From contig JAOASB010000008.1 in NCBI GenBank assembly GCA_025210375.1, forward strand, positions 1 to 63,441: a stretch of DNA of 63,441 bases, written 5' to 3'. The notes under the pieces were generated by a model. The model was not told where the DNA came from and ran no database searches. It saw only the letters and a list, made by a program, of their open reading frames with translations. A program made the position numbers and the translations under genes. Each line of letters starts with the position of its first letter. Within the stretch, counting starts at the first letter, position 1. Positions 36,406 through 45,843 of the stretch are shown here, piece by piece. Source of the stretch: Maledivibacter sp. GTDB lineage: Bacteria > Bacillota > Clostridia > Peptostreptococcales > Caminicellaceae.

Positions 36406-37710
36406 TTATTTAAATGCTTCAGGATGAAGACCCTTAGCTATATCCTCTACAGACTGTGCCACCCTTATTCCAGGGAATACACTTGATAGGGTAACAGTAA
36501 TAAAATTATCATTCTTAATTGCATTTATATCTTGAAGCATAGGATTAGACTTTAAAAATTCAATCTTTTCCTTAGCTGTAGTTTTTCCATAATCATTAAT
36601 AACAATATAGTCGGGATTTCTGTCTACAACTGTTTCCCAGTTAACATATGACCATGTTTTATCTATATCATCAAATATATTTTTACCACCAGCTGTTTGA
36701 ATAATATATGTTTCTAAGCTCTTACCAGCTGTATATGGTTTATCTGTTCCAAAGTCATATACAAATACCTTAACGGGTGTTGAGCCGTTAACCGCTCCCG
36801 CTACCTTAGCGATTTTTGCCTTCATATCTTCAACGAATAAAGCAGCTTTATTTTCAATATTGAATATTTTACCTAGGTTATAGAAATCTTCATATACATC
36901 ATTAAAATCAGCATTATTGGTATAGGATGCCTTTGCAGCATATGGTTTTATTTGATTTTCAATCATATCGTCCATGGTTGCACATTTATAACTACTAGTA
37001 AATACACTGCCTCTACCATAAACAAAGTCAGCCTCTGTATCTAATAGCACCTCAAAGCTTGGATATTTTTCAGCTAAGGCAGGAATCTTATCAAACTTCT
37101 CCTTATATTGAGGAAGAATTCCCGCATTATTATAGGCTGTTCCTATCATTTTCTCTTCTAATTCTAAAGCAAGCATAACCTCGGTTGTATGTGAATTCAT
37201 GCTTACAACCTTTTGAGGAATTTTATCAAAGCTTATGTAATGATTATATGTATAAATTGATACGGGCTTAAATGGTGAATTAACTAAAACAACTTGTCTC
37301 TTATCATCCCATTTAACCTCACAAGCTAATGCTTCTCCTACAAATTTAGCTGACACCATAGCATTTCCTTCAATTAATTTAGCTGGTACATCTAAAGCAA
37401 CTTCTTTTCCATCAACTGTAGCTGCTTTTTTGTCTAGTGTAATTGATATTTTCTTTTCTCCCTTTGTTATTTCAGCTGTTTTTGTCTTGTCATCCCATTT
37501 CACTTCAGCACCTAAAGCCTCAAAAATTCCTCTCATAGGTACCATGATTCTTTCATTCTCTATGATTGGTAAGGCATCTGTCTTTAAATAAGACCCATCA
37601 ATCATTACTTTAGCGGCCTCTACACTTTTTTCTGGAGCTGCACTTACAGAGCTAATTGAAAGCCCTAGCAATAATGTTGCAATTAAACAAATGGTAATAA
37701 ATTTTTTCAC
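36406..37710 (-). CDS. btuF: Substrate-binding protein with N-terminal copper-amine-oxidase-like stalk (BtuF-like)
   Basis: 434 residues. Signal peptide (about 1-26, ending VSAAP), then a copper-amine-oxidase N-like domain (about 32-150; VPMRGIFEALGAEVKWDD and VSAKFVGEALACEVKWDD repeat), then a Peripla_BP_2 domain (about 165-430; PQKVVSMNSHTTEVMLALE). The stalk domain is common in clostridial wall-attached proteins and is unusual on a cobalamin binding protein. No lipobox is visible, so the stalk may keep it at the surface (inference). First gene after the riboswitch. Confidence 0.85.
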   Translation of the reverse strand: MKKFITICLIATLLLGLSISSVSAAPEKSVEAAKVMIDGSYLKTDALPIIENERIMVPMRGIFEALGAEVKWDDKTKTAEITKGEKKISITLDKKAATVDGKEVALDVPAKLIEGNAMVSAKFVGEALACEVKWDDKRQVVLVNSPFKPVSIYTYNHYISFDKIPQKVVSMNSHTTEVMLALELEEKMIGTAYNNAGILPQYKEKFDKIPALAEKYPSFEVLLDTEADFVYGRGSVFTSSYKCATMDDMIENQIKPYAAKASYTNNADFNDVYEDFYNLGKIFNIENKAALFVEDMKAKIAKVAGAVNGSTPVKVFVYDFGTDKPYTAGKSLETYIIQTAGGKNIFDDIDKTWSYVNWETVVDRNPDYIVINDYGKTTAKEKIEFLKSNPMLQDINAIKNDNFITVTLSSVFPGIRVAQSVEDIAKGLHPEAFK

Positions 37711-37757
37711 TTAAAACTCCTCCTTTAATTTAATCTTATTTTGTAAAGCATAAAAAA

Positions 37758-37795
37758 GGAGCCGTCTCAAAATATAATTCCTTGAGTTCAGCTCC
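37758..37795 (-). terminator. Riboswitch terminator before btuF
   Basis: GGAGCTGAACTCAAGG pairs with TTTTGAGACGGCTCC, then six T on the minus strand. It lies between the cobalamin aptamer and btuF. Confidence 0.85.
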
Positions 37796-37928
37796 ATATC
37801 AGCATAAAAACTAGCAAGTCGGTAAACTATAGAGATTTACTTGGAACTCTCTATAATAAACTAGTAATGTAATAGTTTTCATTTCTTTGGCATCTCAACT
37901 TTTCTCGGAAGTATACACCCTAATATTA

Positions 37929-38056
37929 AGCAGGTCTCCTGACTTGTAGATCATAGCTTTTTCCACGCCTTCTCAGAATTTCTTCCAATGGCATAATGTA
38001 GAAAAGCTCCCTACTTACAGTGGCCGGACCGTTTGAGGTTTTCACTCAATTCCCTT
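37929..38056 (-). ncRNA. Cobalamin riboswitch
   Basis: On the minus strand: GGGAATTGAGTGAAAACCTC, ACGGTCCGGCCACTGTAAG, then GAGAAGGCGTGG and the B12 box AAGTCAGGAGACCTGC. These are the conserved parts of the class. It should reduce btuFCD expression when cobalamin is plentiful. Confidence 0.95.
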
Positions 38057-38227
38057 TTAATTATATATAAACTTAATATCTACCATATGAAATTATTGTC
38101 AAAATTCGTCTAATTCTTTAAATCAAATTATATAATAGTAAATAATATTAGTCAACAGTCCATAAATCCTTAGCTGAGGAAATATTATTACTCTAACTCC
38201 ACTGGATTTAATATGGAAATATTATCC

Positions 38228-38308
38228 TTAATTTATACATATACAACTACTAAGTGTTTCTGGCATTTTAGACTTGTATACGTTAAAGCCCATACTAAAA
38301 TCCCTATA
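38228..38308. repeat. Decayed family A/E repeat
   Basis: TTAATTTATACATATACA at the left and ACTAAAATCCCTATA at the right. It lies upstream of the Xaa-Pro peptidase gene. Confidence 0.4.
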
Positions 38309-38421
38309 TGACATATTTTGTGCAATATAAATTTTTTCATAATTGTAAAAAAATTCATTGATATTTTGGAAATTTCATGTAAAGTTATATATATATGAAT
38401 AATATTTTTGGGGGTGTATAT

Positions 38422-39495
38422 ATGGAAAGAGTAGAAAAGCTTTTAAAAATCATGAAGGAAAAGGAAGTTGATGGATTTTTAGTGTCCTCTGAAGCCAATG
38501 TAACCTATTTAAGTGGTTTTACCGGTGACTCTTCTTATCTTGTGGTATCTCCCAAGGGCTGTGCCTTTTTTACAGATGGTAGATATACAGAGCAAGCCGA
38601 GAACCAGTGCCATGAAGGAATAGAAGTACTCAAATGGTTAGAGAATAAACGAAACGATGTTAAATCCTATAATCATGCAGTTAAAGCCTTTGGAATAAAA
38701 AGACTGGCCTTTGAAGCTACAGAAATACCCTATTCAACATATGAATTACTTAGTAAAGGTTTAAGTGAAGTAGAGCTTGTTCCCCTTAAGGGTATTATAG
38801 AAGAGATTAGAATGATAAAGGATAACAAAGAAATAGAATCCCTTAGAACTGCTTGTGAAATCTCCGATAGGGCCCTTGCACTTACCATTCCATATATTAA
38901 GCCTGGAGTAACTGAGATGGACATTGTGGCAAGACTTGAATATAATCTTAAATCTAATGGTGCAGAGGGCTTATCCTTTGATACTATGGTTCTATCTGGA
39001 GCAAAAACATCTCTGCTCCATGGTCATGCAGATAGTAAGCAAATAGAAAATGGCGATTACATATTATTCGATTTCGGAGCTTTGTATAAGGGATACCATG
39101 CGGATATGAGTCGTACCTTTGTACTTGGAAATGCTAGTGACAAGCAGAGAGAGGTATATAAGATCATTCAAAAAGCTCAAATGGAGGGAATAAAGTCCCT
39201 ACGACCTGGTATATCTGGGCAGGTTCCTGATCAAAGGGTAAGGGAAGTCATCCCACAGGAATATATTGACTACTACTATCCGGGCTTAGGCCACGGAGTA
39301 GGATTACAAATTCATGAAAACCCAAATTTATCACATGACTCTACTTTTACACTTGAAAAAAATGTGGTTTTAACGGTGGAACCTGGTATCTATATACCCG
39401 GTTGGGGTGGCTTAAGGATTGAAGATACCGTACTGATTACAGAAGATTCCTATGAAATTTTAAATAAGTTTCCAAGGGATTTAACAGTATTATAA
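38422..39495 (+). CDS. Xaa-Pro aminopeptidase (M24B)
   Basis: About 357 residues. N-terminal creatinase domain (about 1-125) and M24 pita-bread catalytic domain with metal ligands in FDFGALYKGYHADMSRTF, GHGVGLQIHENP, VVLTVEPGIYIPGWGGLRIED. It removes N-terminal residues in front of proline in the cytoplasm. ATG 38422 is chosen because GGGGGTG lies 7 bp upstream; the longer frame from 38395 has none. The terminator after it carries the C2 element. Confidence 0.9.
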   Translation: MERVEKLLKIMKEKEVDGFLVSSEANVTYLSGFTGDSSYLVVSPKGCAFFTDGRYTEQAENQCHEGIEVLKWLENKRNDVKSYNHAVKAFGIKRLAFEATEIPYSTYELLSKGLSEVELVPLKGIIEEIRMIKDNKEIESLRTACEISDRALALTIPYIKPGVTEMDIVARLEYNLKSNGAEGLSFDTMVLSGAKTSLLHGHADSKQIENGDYILFDFGALYKGYHADMSRTFVLGNASDKQREVYKIIQKAQMEGIKSLRPGISGQVPDQRVREVIPQEYIDYYYPGLGHGVGLQIHENPNLSHDSTFTLEKNVVLTVEPGIYIPGWGGLRIEDTVLITEDSYEILNKFPRDLTVL

Positions 39496-39506
39496 TGATC
39501 TATAAA

Positions 39507-39535
39507 AAATGAAAGGGCTAAAAGTCCTTTCATTT
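39507..39535 (+). terminator. Proximal copy of the peptidase-gene terminator hairpin (no T-tract)
   Basis: AAATGAAAGG arm, CTAAAAG loop, CCTTTCATTT arm, 11 bp after the stop codon. It is followed by CAGATTG of the C element, not by T residues. Confidence 0.75.
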
Positions 39536-39686
39536 CAGATTGTTGACAAAGTCAACAAGATGGCAGGCTGCCTAACAATTCGAAGTTCGAGGCGTGCTGA
39601 AACCGAGAGGCCGTAGCGTATACAGACATACGTAAGGGTTCTTGGGTGAAGCAACAACGAAGAAATTCGGGTTTTTAGGCAGCCTG
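39536..39686 (+). mobile_element. Family C element copy 2 (151-bp core)
   Basis: Starts CAGATTGTTGAC and ends AGGCAGCCTG, same length as copy 1. Outer arms AGGCTGCCTAA and TTAGGCAGCCT pair perfectly. Compared with copy 1, three base pairs of this helix are changed on both sides. Sense to the peptidase gene. Confidence 0.78.
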
Positions 39687-39715
39687 AAATGAAGGGGCCA
39701 AAAGTCCTTTCATTT
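39687..39715 (+). terminator. Distal copy of the hairpin with T-tract
   Basis: Same 29-bp palindrome as 39507-39535 with two base changes (AAGGGGCC for AAAGGGCT). Followed by a run of T residues. Confidence 0.85.
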
Positions 39716-39774
39716 TTTTATACCTAGAAAACAATCCAAATCCCTTCATAAACTGACCTATTTCTTTCATTCAT

Positions 39775-39806
39775 ATAACCTATACTATGAAAACCCTATA
39801 TAACTG
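39775..39806. repeat. Family E remnant
   Basis: AACCTATACTATGAAAACCC then TATATAAC resembles one arm of family E. Confidence 0.35.
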
Positions 39807-39939
39807 CCAATTTCAACTAAATTTTAAATTTAACTCAATAATGATTGACAATTTAGTAATAAAAGTATAACATCAAAAAGGTTATACTACTTTATATATG
39901 GAATTCAAATATAGATAAACAACATTAAGACTTAAAATA

Positions 39940-40039
39940 TAGATATTCCAGTTAAACAGTTAATTTATACACATCAAAAATCCCTAGAAACATCGGATAT
40001 TTTGATATGTATAAATTAAGTTTAACTTTGGGAAATCTA
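39940..40039. repeat. Family A palindromic element (100 bp) with TA duplication
   Basis: Begins TAGATATTCCAG, ends GGGAAATCTA, with TA on both sides. It lies upstream of prfC. It differs from 28272-28371 at only a few positions. Confidence 0.75.
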
Positions 40040-40142
40040 TATTTCAAAGAAAATAATGAACGTTTCTAAATTTTTTCTTTGAAATGTATTAAACCTTGAA
40101 GTTGTTTATCTTTAATAAAATTTAAAATAAAGGAAGATTAAA

Positions 40143-41741
40143 ATGGCGGTAGAAAATTTAAGCTTTATTGATGAGGTTAGAAGAAGAAGAACCTTTGCAA
40201 TCATTTCCCATCCCGATGCTGGAAAAACCACATTGACAGAAAAGTTTCTCCTATATGGTGGTGCCATTCGTTCAGCTGGTTCAGTTAAATCAAGAAGATC
40301 AAATAAACATGCAGTGTCTGACTGGATGGAAATTGAAAAACAAAGGGGTATTTCCGTTACCTCAAGTGTACTTCAGTTTGAATACAACGATTTTTGTATT
40401 AATATCCTTGATACACCGGGTCATCAGGACTTCAGTGAAGATACCTACAGAACCCTTATGGCAGCCGATAGTGCTGTGATGGTTATTGACTGCTCCAAGG
40501 GTGTTGAAGATCAGACAAGGAAGCTTTTTCATGTCTGTAAAATGAGAGGAATTCCAATTTTCACTTTTATCAACAAGCTAGACCGTGCAGGTAGAGATCC
40601 CTTTGATCTATTAGAAGATATTGAGAAGGTATTGGGTATTAGATCTTATCCCATGAATTGGCCAATCCGTTCTGATAATAGCTTCAAAGGAGTTTATAAT
40701 CGTCAGAAAAAACAAATCGAGCTTTTTGATGATGGTAACCATGGACAATCTATTGCTAAGGCAATAAGAGGCAATGTATCCGATGAAAAATTCAGTGATC
40801 TATTGGGTGAAGATATACACCAGGAACTCCTTAGTGAAATCGAGCTTTTAGATATCGCAGGGGATGATTTTGACTTAAATCAAATATTAGCTGGTGAGTT
40901 AACCCCTGTATTTTTTGGAAGTGCCCTTACTAACTTTGGTGTAGAACCATTTTTAGAATCCTTTTTAGATATCACTATGCCTCCAAGGCCTCGTACCAGT
41001 AATTTAGGTGAAATAAATCCCGAATCCGATAATTTTTCTGGATTTATCTTTAAAATACAAGCGAATATGAATCCTGCCCATAGGGATAGGATAGCGTTTC
41101 TAAGGATTTGCTCCGGTAAATTTGAAAAGGGAATGACGGTTAATCATGTTCAGAAAAATAAAAAGGTGCGATTAGCACAGCCACAGCAGTTTTTAGCCCA
41201 AGATCGTGTCATAGTAGATGATGCTTACCCTGGTGATATCATTGGAATCCATGATCCTGGTATCTTTAATATTGGAGATACCCTATCTCAAAACCAATCG
41301 GATTTAAGGTACGATGGTATACCACAATTTGCCCCTGAGCATTTTGCAAAAATAACTACAAAGAATTCCTTGAAGAGAAAACAATTTTTAAAGGGCATTA
41401 CTCAGTTAGCTGAAGAAGGTACTATACAGGTATATAAACGCCCTAACATTGGTATTGAGGAATTAATCATTGGCGTAGTTGGAGTACTTCAATTTGAAGT
41501 ACTAGAATATCGTCTTAAAAATGAATATGGCGTGGATATTCTAAATGAAAAATTACCATATCGATATATTCGCTGGGTTGAAATGGATAATTTTGATCCT
41601 AATAAATTCTCTATAACAATGGATACAATGATCGTTGAAAATGAAAAGAAGGAACCTGTACTTTTATTCCAAAATGAATGGTCCGTTAGAAGTGTAGCAG
41701 AACGTAATCCAAATGCTATATTAAGAGAAGTTTCTTTATAA
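40143..41741 (+). CDS. prfC: Peptide chain release factor 3
   Basis: 532 residues, full length. A GTPase that releases RF1/RF2 from the ribosome after termination. G motifs: SHPDAGKTTLTEK, RGISVTS, DTPGHQDF, FINKLDRAGRDP; RF3-specific C-terminal part with RQFLAQDR-like and LQFEVLEYRLKNEYGV. AAAGGAAG precedes the ATG. The next gene follows by 24 bp, so a two-gene operon is likely. Confidence 0.94.
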   Translation: MAVENLSFIDEVRRRRTFAIISHPDAGKTTLTEKFLLYGGAIRSAGSVKSRRSNKHAVSDWMEIEKQRGISVTSSVLQFEYNDFCINILDTPGHQDFSEDTYRTLMAADSAVMVIDCSKGVEDQTRKLFHVCKMRGIPIFTFINKLDRAGRDPFDLLEDIEKVLGIRSYPMNWPIRSDNSFKGVYNRQKKQIELFDDGNHGQSIAKAIRGNVSDEKFSDLLGEDIHQELLSEIELLDIAGDDFDLNQILAGELTPVFFGSALTNFGVEPFLESFLDITMPPRPRTSNLGEINPESDNFSGFIFKIQANMNPAHRDRIAFLRICSGKFEKGMTVNHVQKNKKVRLAQPQQFLAQDRVIVDDAYPGDIIGIHDPGIFNIGDTLSQNQSDLRYDGIPQFAPEHFAKITTKNSLKRKQFLKGITQLAEEGTIQVYKRPNIGIEELIIGVVGVLQFEVLEYRLKNEYGVDILNEKLPYRYIRWVEMDNFDPNKFSITMDTMIVENEKKEPVLLFQNEWSVRSVAERNPNAILREVSL

Positions 41742-41765
41742 ATTATTGATAAAGGAGTAAATCAA

Positions 41766-42356
41766 ATGGCAGAAAAGGTGTTAGTTGTTCATAAAGACTT
41801 GTTAAAAGAATATTTTAAAGATATATCCTATGGACTGATAGTGGATAATACCGACTTGATATTTGATAAAGCTTTAAAAAATCACTCTTTCTTGGATAGA
41901 GATATAGCTGAATATGATTATGATTATAGACAAATTATCCCCTATATCATAGTCAAAAATGAAGATTCCTATTTACTTTTAAAGAGACTAAACAAGCAAA
42001 CTGAAAAAAGACTTCATGGTAAATACTCCTTGGGTGTGGGTGGACATATAAATCCTGACCCATCGAATAAATATGAAAATGTTATTATGAGTGGTCTTTA
42101 TAGGGAGCTTAATGAGGAAATATCCATTAAAGAACCCTTTGAGCTGACTTTTGCAGGTGTAATAAATAATCAAACAAGCGATGTAGGTAAGGTTCACGTA
42201 GGCTTCCTATATATATTGGAAGCAAGCTCCTTGGATTTTGAAGTCCTAGAGAAGGAGAAAATGACGGGAGAATGGGTAACCCAAGAGGAATTGACTGCAT
42301 ATTATGAATACCTTGAGGGCTGGTCTCAGATTGTTTTTGATAATTATATTAAATAG
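41766..42356 (+). CDS. NUDIX hydrolase-like phosphoesterase
   Basis: 196 residues. The NUDIX box spans about 95-120 (GGHINPDPS then GLYRELNEEISI), with the catalytic REXXEE core present. The N-terminal 55 residues are a family-specific lead-in. The substrate, usually a nucleoside diphosphate derivative, is unknown. GGAG lies 7 bp upstream. Probably co-transcribed with prfC. Confidence 0.82.
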   Translation: MAEKVLVVHKDLLKEYFKDISYGLIVDNTDLIFDKALKNHSFLDRDIAEYDYDYRQIIPYIIVKNEDSYLLLKRLNKQTEKRLHGKYSLGVGGHINPDPSNKYENVIMSGLYRELNEEISIKEPFELTFAGVINNQTSDVGKVHVGFLYILEASSLDFEVLEKEKMTGEWVTQEELTAYYEYLEGWSQIVFDNYIK

Positions 42357-42360
42357 ATTT

Positions 42361-42393
42361 AAAGGGATTGTAGACAAAGGCTACAATCCCTTT
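42361..42393. terminator. Bidirectional terminator
   Basis: AAAGGGATTGTAG pairs with CTACAATCCCTTT around ACAAAGG. It lies between the converging NUDIX and serS genes, T-rich on the plus side. Confidence 0.75.
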
Positions 42394-42404
42394 CTATTTT
42401 CATA

Positions 42405-43703
<1,299 letters not shown>

Positions 43704-43728
43704 TTATAGGTATTCCTTACAAAAAAAT

Positions 43729-44110
43729 TAAAAACCCCTCATCCCTTATATAGGGACGAGAGGTATATTCCCGCGTTGCCACCCTGATTGACTAAAATAG
43801 TCCAGCTCTTAGCATATTAACGGTTGCTAACCGATTAAGCCTAATATGGATAAAAAACACTGAAATTTATTAATCTTTAAAGTTGTTTTATCTTTATAGA
43901 TATTCCAGTTAAACAGTTAATTTATACACATCAAAAATCCCTAGAAACATCGGATATTTTTATATATATAAATTAAGTTTAACTTTGGGAAATCTATATA
44001 TATTCAGCTTAGTAACTCCAGGACGGATTCAATAGATAGTTATATCGACTTTCACCCACCGCCGACTCTCTAAAAAAACTATTCTATTTACTATTTCCCT
44101 TCATAGTCTT
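43729..44110 (-). ncRNA. T-box leader of serS (Ser AGC specifier), interrupted by a family A element
   Basis: Terminator stem CCTCTCGTCCCTATA with its partner (43729-43763) and the antiterminator AGGGTGGCAACGCGG (43771-43785). Stem I is at about 44000-44110, with GAATCCGTCCTGGAG then TACTAAGCTGAA, which places AGC (serine) at 44007-44009 in the same context as AAC in the aspS T-box. A 100-bp A element separates Stem I from the antiterminator. Confidence 0.85.
43897..43996. repeat. Family A palindromic element inside the serS T-box
   Basis: Begins TAGATATTCCAG and ends GGGAAATCTA, exactly 100 bp, TA on both sides. It ends 11 bp from the specifier codon. Its own palindrome would fold as an extra stem in the leader RNA. 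Confidence 0.78.
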
Positions 44111-44339
44111 TTATATATTATTAATAATATAGTTTTCGTAATTTTAGCATAATTAATCATATTTTTCAAGGGAAATATATAAAAATTTTCAAAAATTTTT
44201 TGTGTTTTTTATTGCCCCCTCCATAATATCCGTATACATTTTTATTTCTAGGCTATACTTAAAATATAAATAGATAATCCAGATTATCCATAGAAATTTT
44301 AAGATATTTATAATCCGGTATAATAAAGGAGTCGATGAT
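44111..44339. other. Divergent intergenic region, no gene seen
   Basis: AT-rich and without a supported frame. It must hold the promoters of serS (leftward) and of the small gene at 44340 (rightward; TATACTTAAAATATAAAT is a possible part). Confidence 0.35.
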
Positions 44340-44546
44340 ATGAACAGCTTTGACAAAATTGATATTTATGCAAAAATCGGAGATTTAAAGGATATAGATT
44401 ATAGGAATACCCTAGCCATAGCAACTCTTATTGAACTTTTAGTTGAAAAAGGAATAATAACTAGACAAGAATTTTATCGTAAATCCTATGTTCTTGATAA
44501 CATGTCCACGGCTGAACTGAAAGATCTAAGGTCATTGAATAGATGA
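44340..44546 (+). CDS. Small protein of unknown function (68 residues)
   Basis: I do not recognise it. It is soluble and mostly helical (NTLAIATLIELLVEKGIITRQEFYRKSYVLD). AAAGGAG lies 8 bp before the ATG, which supports translation. The stop codon TGA is made from the T of the 4-bp target duplication and the first two bases of a family B element, so the original C-terminus may have been longer. Confidence 0.6.
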   Translation: MNSFDKIDIYAKIGDLKDIDYRNTLAIATLIELLVEKGIITRQEFYRKSYVLDNMSTAELKDLRSLNR

Positions 44547-44703
44547 GGAAATTGCATAATTTTTACTTGGCTAAACCTAATATGCGAATATCATCCTTAA
44601 TTTGATTACTTAGGATATAAACATATTTGATGGTACAGCCTTAAGGATTTTAAAACTATATGTGGTAGATAGTTTTTGTAGAAAGTAATTATGCAATTTG
44701 CTC
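44545..44703. mobile_element. Family B MITE-like element, long form (159 bp)
   Basis: Ends GAGGAAATTGCATAAT and GTAATTATGCAATTTGCTC, flanked by AGAT on both sides (44541-44544, 44704-44707). It contributes the stop codon of the preceding gene. Confidence 0.78.
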
Positions 44704-44746
44704 AGATAAAAAATAAAACCCTGATAAAATCAGGATTCCATATAAC

Positions 44747-44992
44747 TTATATTGTTCTTTTTAGTTTGTTAAATATTTTCTTTTCTATAGCATCAATTTC
44801 TTTTTTCATTTTTCTAGGAGGAATATCAAACTTTTTTGATAAGTCCTTTATTTTTATTGGTCCTTTTTCATCTAAACCAAATCTGAGTCTAATTATCTCT
44901 TCTTCTCTTTCATCTATGTCTGAGCTTTTATTTATTATTTCGTTAATTTTTTCTTTGATAGCCTCCAAGGCTTCTGGAGTAATACCTTCCAT
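44747..44992 (-). CDS. Stand-alone sigma-70 region 4-like protein
   Basis: 81 residues. EREEEIIRLRFGLDEKGPI then KIKDLSKKFDIPPRKMKKEIDAIEKKIFNKLKR resembles the region 4 helix-turn-helix of sigma-70 factors, where the minus-35 element is read. No region 2 is present here or next to it. It could be a regulator, a split sigma subunit or a remnant. GAGGAGAAG lies just before the ATG. It follows the selenoprotein gene by 18 bp and may be co-transcribed. Confidence 0.65.
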   Translation of the reverse strand: MEGITPEALEAIKEKINEIINKSSDIDEREEEIIRLRFGLDEKGPIKIKDLSKKFDIPPRKMKKEIDAIEKKIFNKLKRTI

Positions 44993-45010
44993 AACTCTTC
45001 TCCTCTTAGT

Positions 45011-45541
45011 TTACTTTGTAATGTCAGTTTTCAATGCATTATTAAATTTATTAAAATAATTAAAGGTTCCTATTACACAGGCTATTTCTATTATTTGTCC
45101 ATCATCAAAATATTTTTTCATATCGTTGTACAATTCATCTGAAATATTATTTGAATCCGTGGTCATTACCTCTGCAAATTCTAAGGCAATAAGCTCTTTT
45201 TCTGTAAACAGCTCAGGATTTTTTAGCTTGTTTGCCATTTCTTCTATAGTATCGTCCGATACCCCTGCCCCTTTTGCAATGGCAGTATGGGATGAAAGTC
45301 AGTAACCACATTCGTTCATTTGAGAAACTCTAACAGCAATCATTTCCTTCAGCTTAAAATCTACAGTTCCAGTTTTTAACACTGCCATAAAATGATCAAA
45401 TGCAGTTTTTAAAAGCTTGGGTCTATATGCAAGTGTTCTAAACATATTTGGAATATTTCCTCTGTCCCTTAAGAAGTCTTCAAAAATTTCCTTCGCTTCA
45501 TTATCCACTTCATTAGGCTCTAAAGGTTTTATCCTTGCCAT
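45011..45541 (-). CDS. AhpD-like selenoprotein (carboxymuconolactone decarboxylase family, UGA = selenocysteine)
   Basis: 176 residues in one frame from ATG 45541 (GGAGGTG 6 bp upstream) to TAA 45011, broken only by TGA at 45299-45301. The motif reads QMNECGY-U-LSSHTAIAKG. AhpD-family proteins have CxxC followed by a histidine three residues later, so U replaces the second cysteine. The N-part (NIPNMFRTLAYRPKLLKTAFDHF) and C-part (EKELIALEFAEVMT) fit the all-helical AhpD fold. A stem-loop of CTGCC/GGCAG follows the TGA at 13 nt. Probable role: thiol-dependent peroxide reduction or related redox work (inference). Confidence 0.85.
45265..45285 (-). promoter_or_regulatory. Candidate bacterial SECIS element
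   Basis: CTGCC (13 nt after the UGA) pairs with GGCAG around an 11-nt loop, and a further CCC/GGG pairing is possible outside. The spacing fits bSECIS elements; the loop is larger than average. Confidence 0.5.
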
Positions 45542-45637
45542 TATTTCACCTCCCAAAGTATCTTCACTTGGCATTTTTTTAAGAAAAAACACCTCTGATT
45601 TATGGACTTTATGTACTGGATTTTTAGTAACATATAC

Positions 45638-45769
45638 TTATCTTAATCTACCGTACCTCTTTGACGTAGTCTTCATAATATGGGATTGAATAAGATAAGA
45701 AGACAAATTATGCTCCCTCACTTTTTTTATGAAGAATAATGATTTAATAAATGATAATATTTTTTTCAT
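45638..45769 (-). CDS. Small basic protein (43 residues), unrecognised
   Basis: ATG 45769 is preceded by GAAAGGTG at 6 bp. The frame reads MKKILSFIKSLFFIKKVREH and ends KTTSKRYGRLR. The N-terminal half is amphipathic or weakly hydrophobic and the tail is strongly basic. It lies between murI and the AhpD-like gene on the same strand. Function unknown; it may be a small membrane-associated peptide. Confidence 0.45.
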   Translation of the reverse strand: MKKILSFIKSLFFIKKVREHNLSSYLIQSHIMKTTSKRYGRLR

Positions 45770-45843
45770 GGTACGCACCTTTCTATATATATTATTATGA
45801 TTAGTACAATGAATATTATCTGAGAAAATGTAATTTTTTAGAT

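Noticed and set aside
45011..45592. Two separate small AhpD fragments
   Set aside because: The only break is a TGA at the second position of the CxxC redox motif; a selenoprotein explains it better than a split gene.
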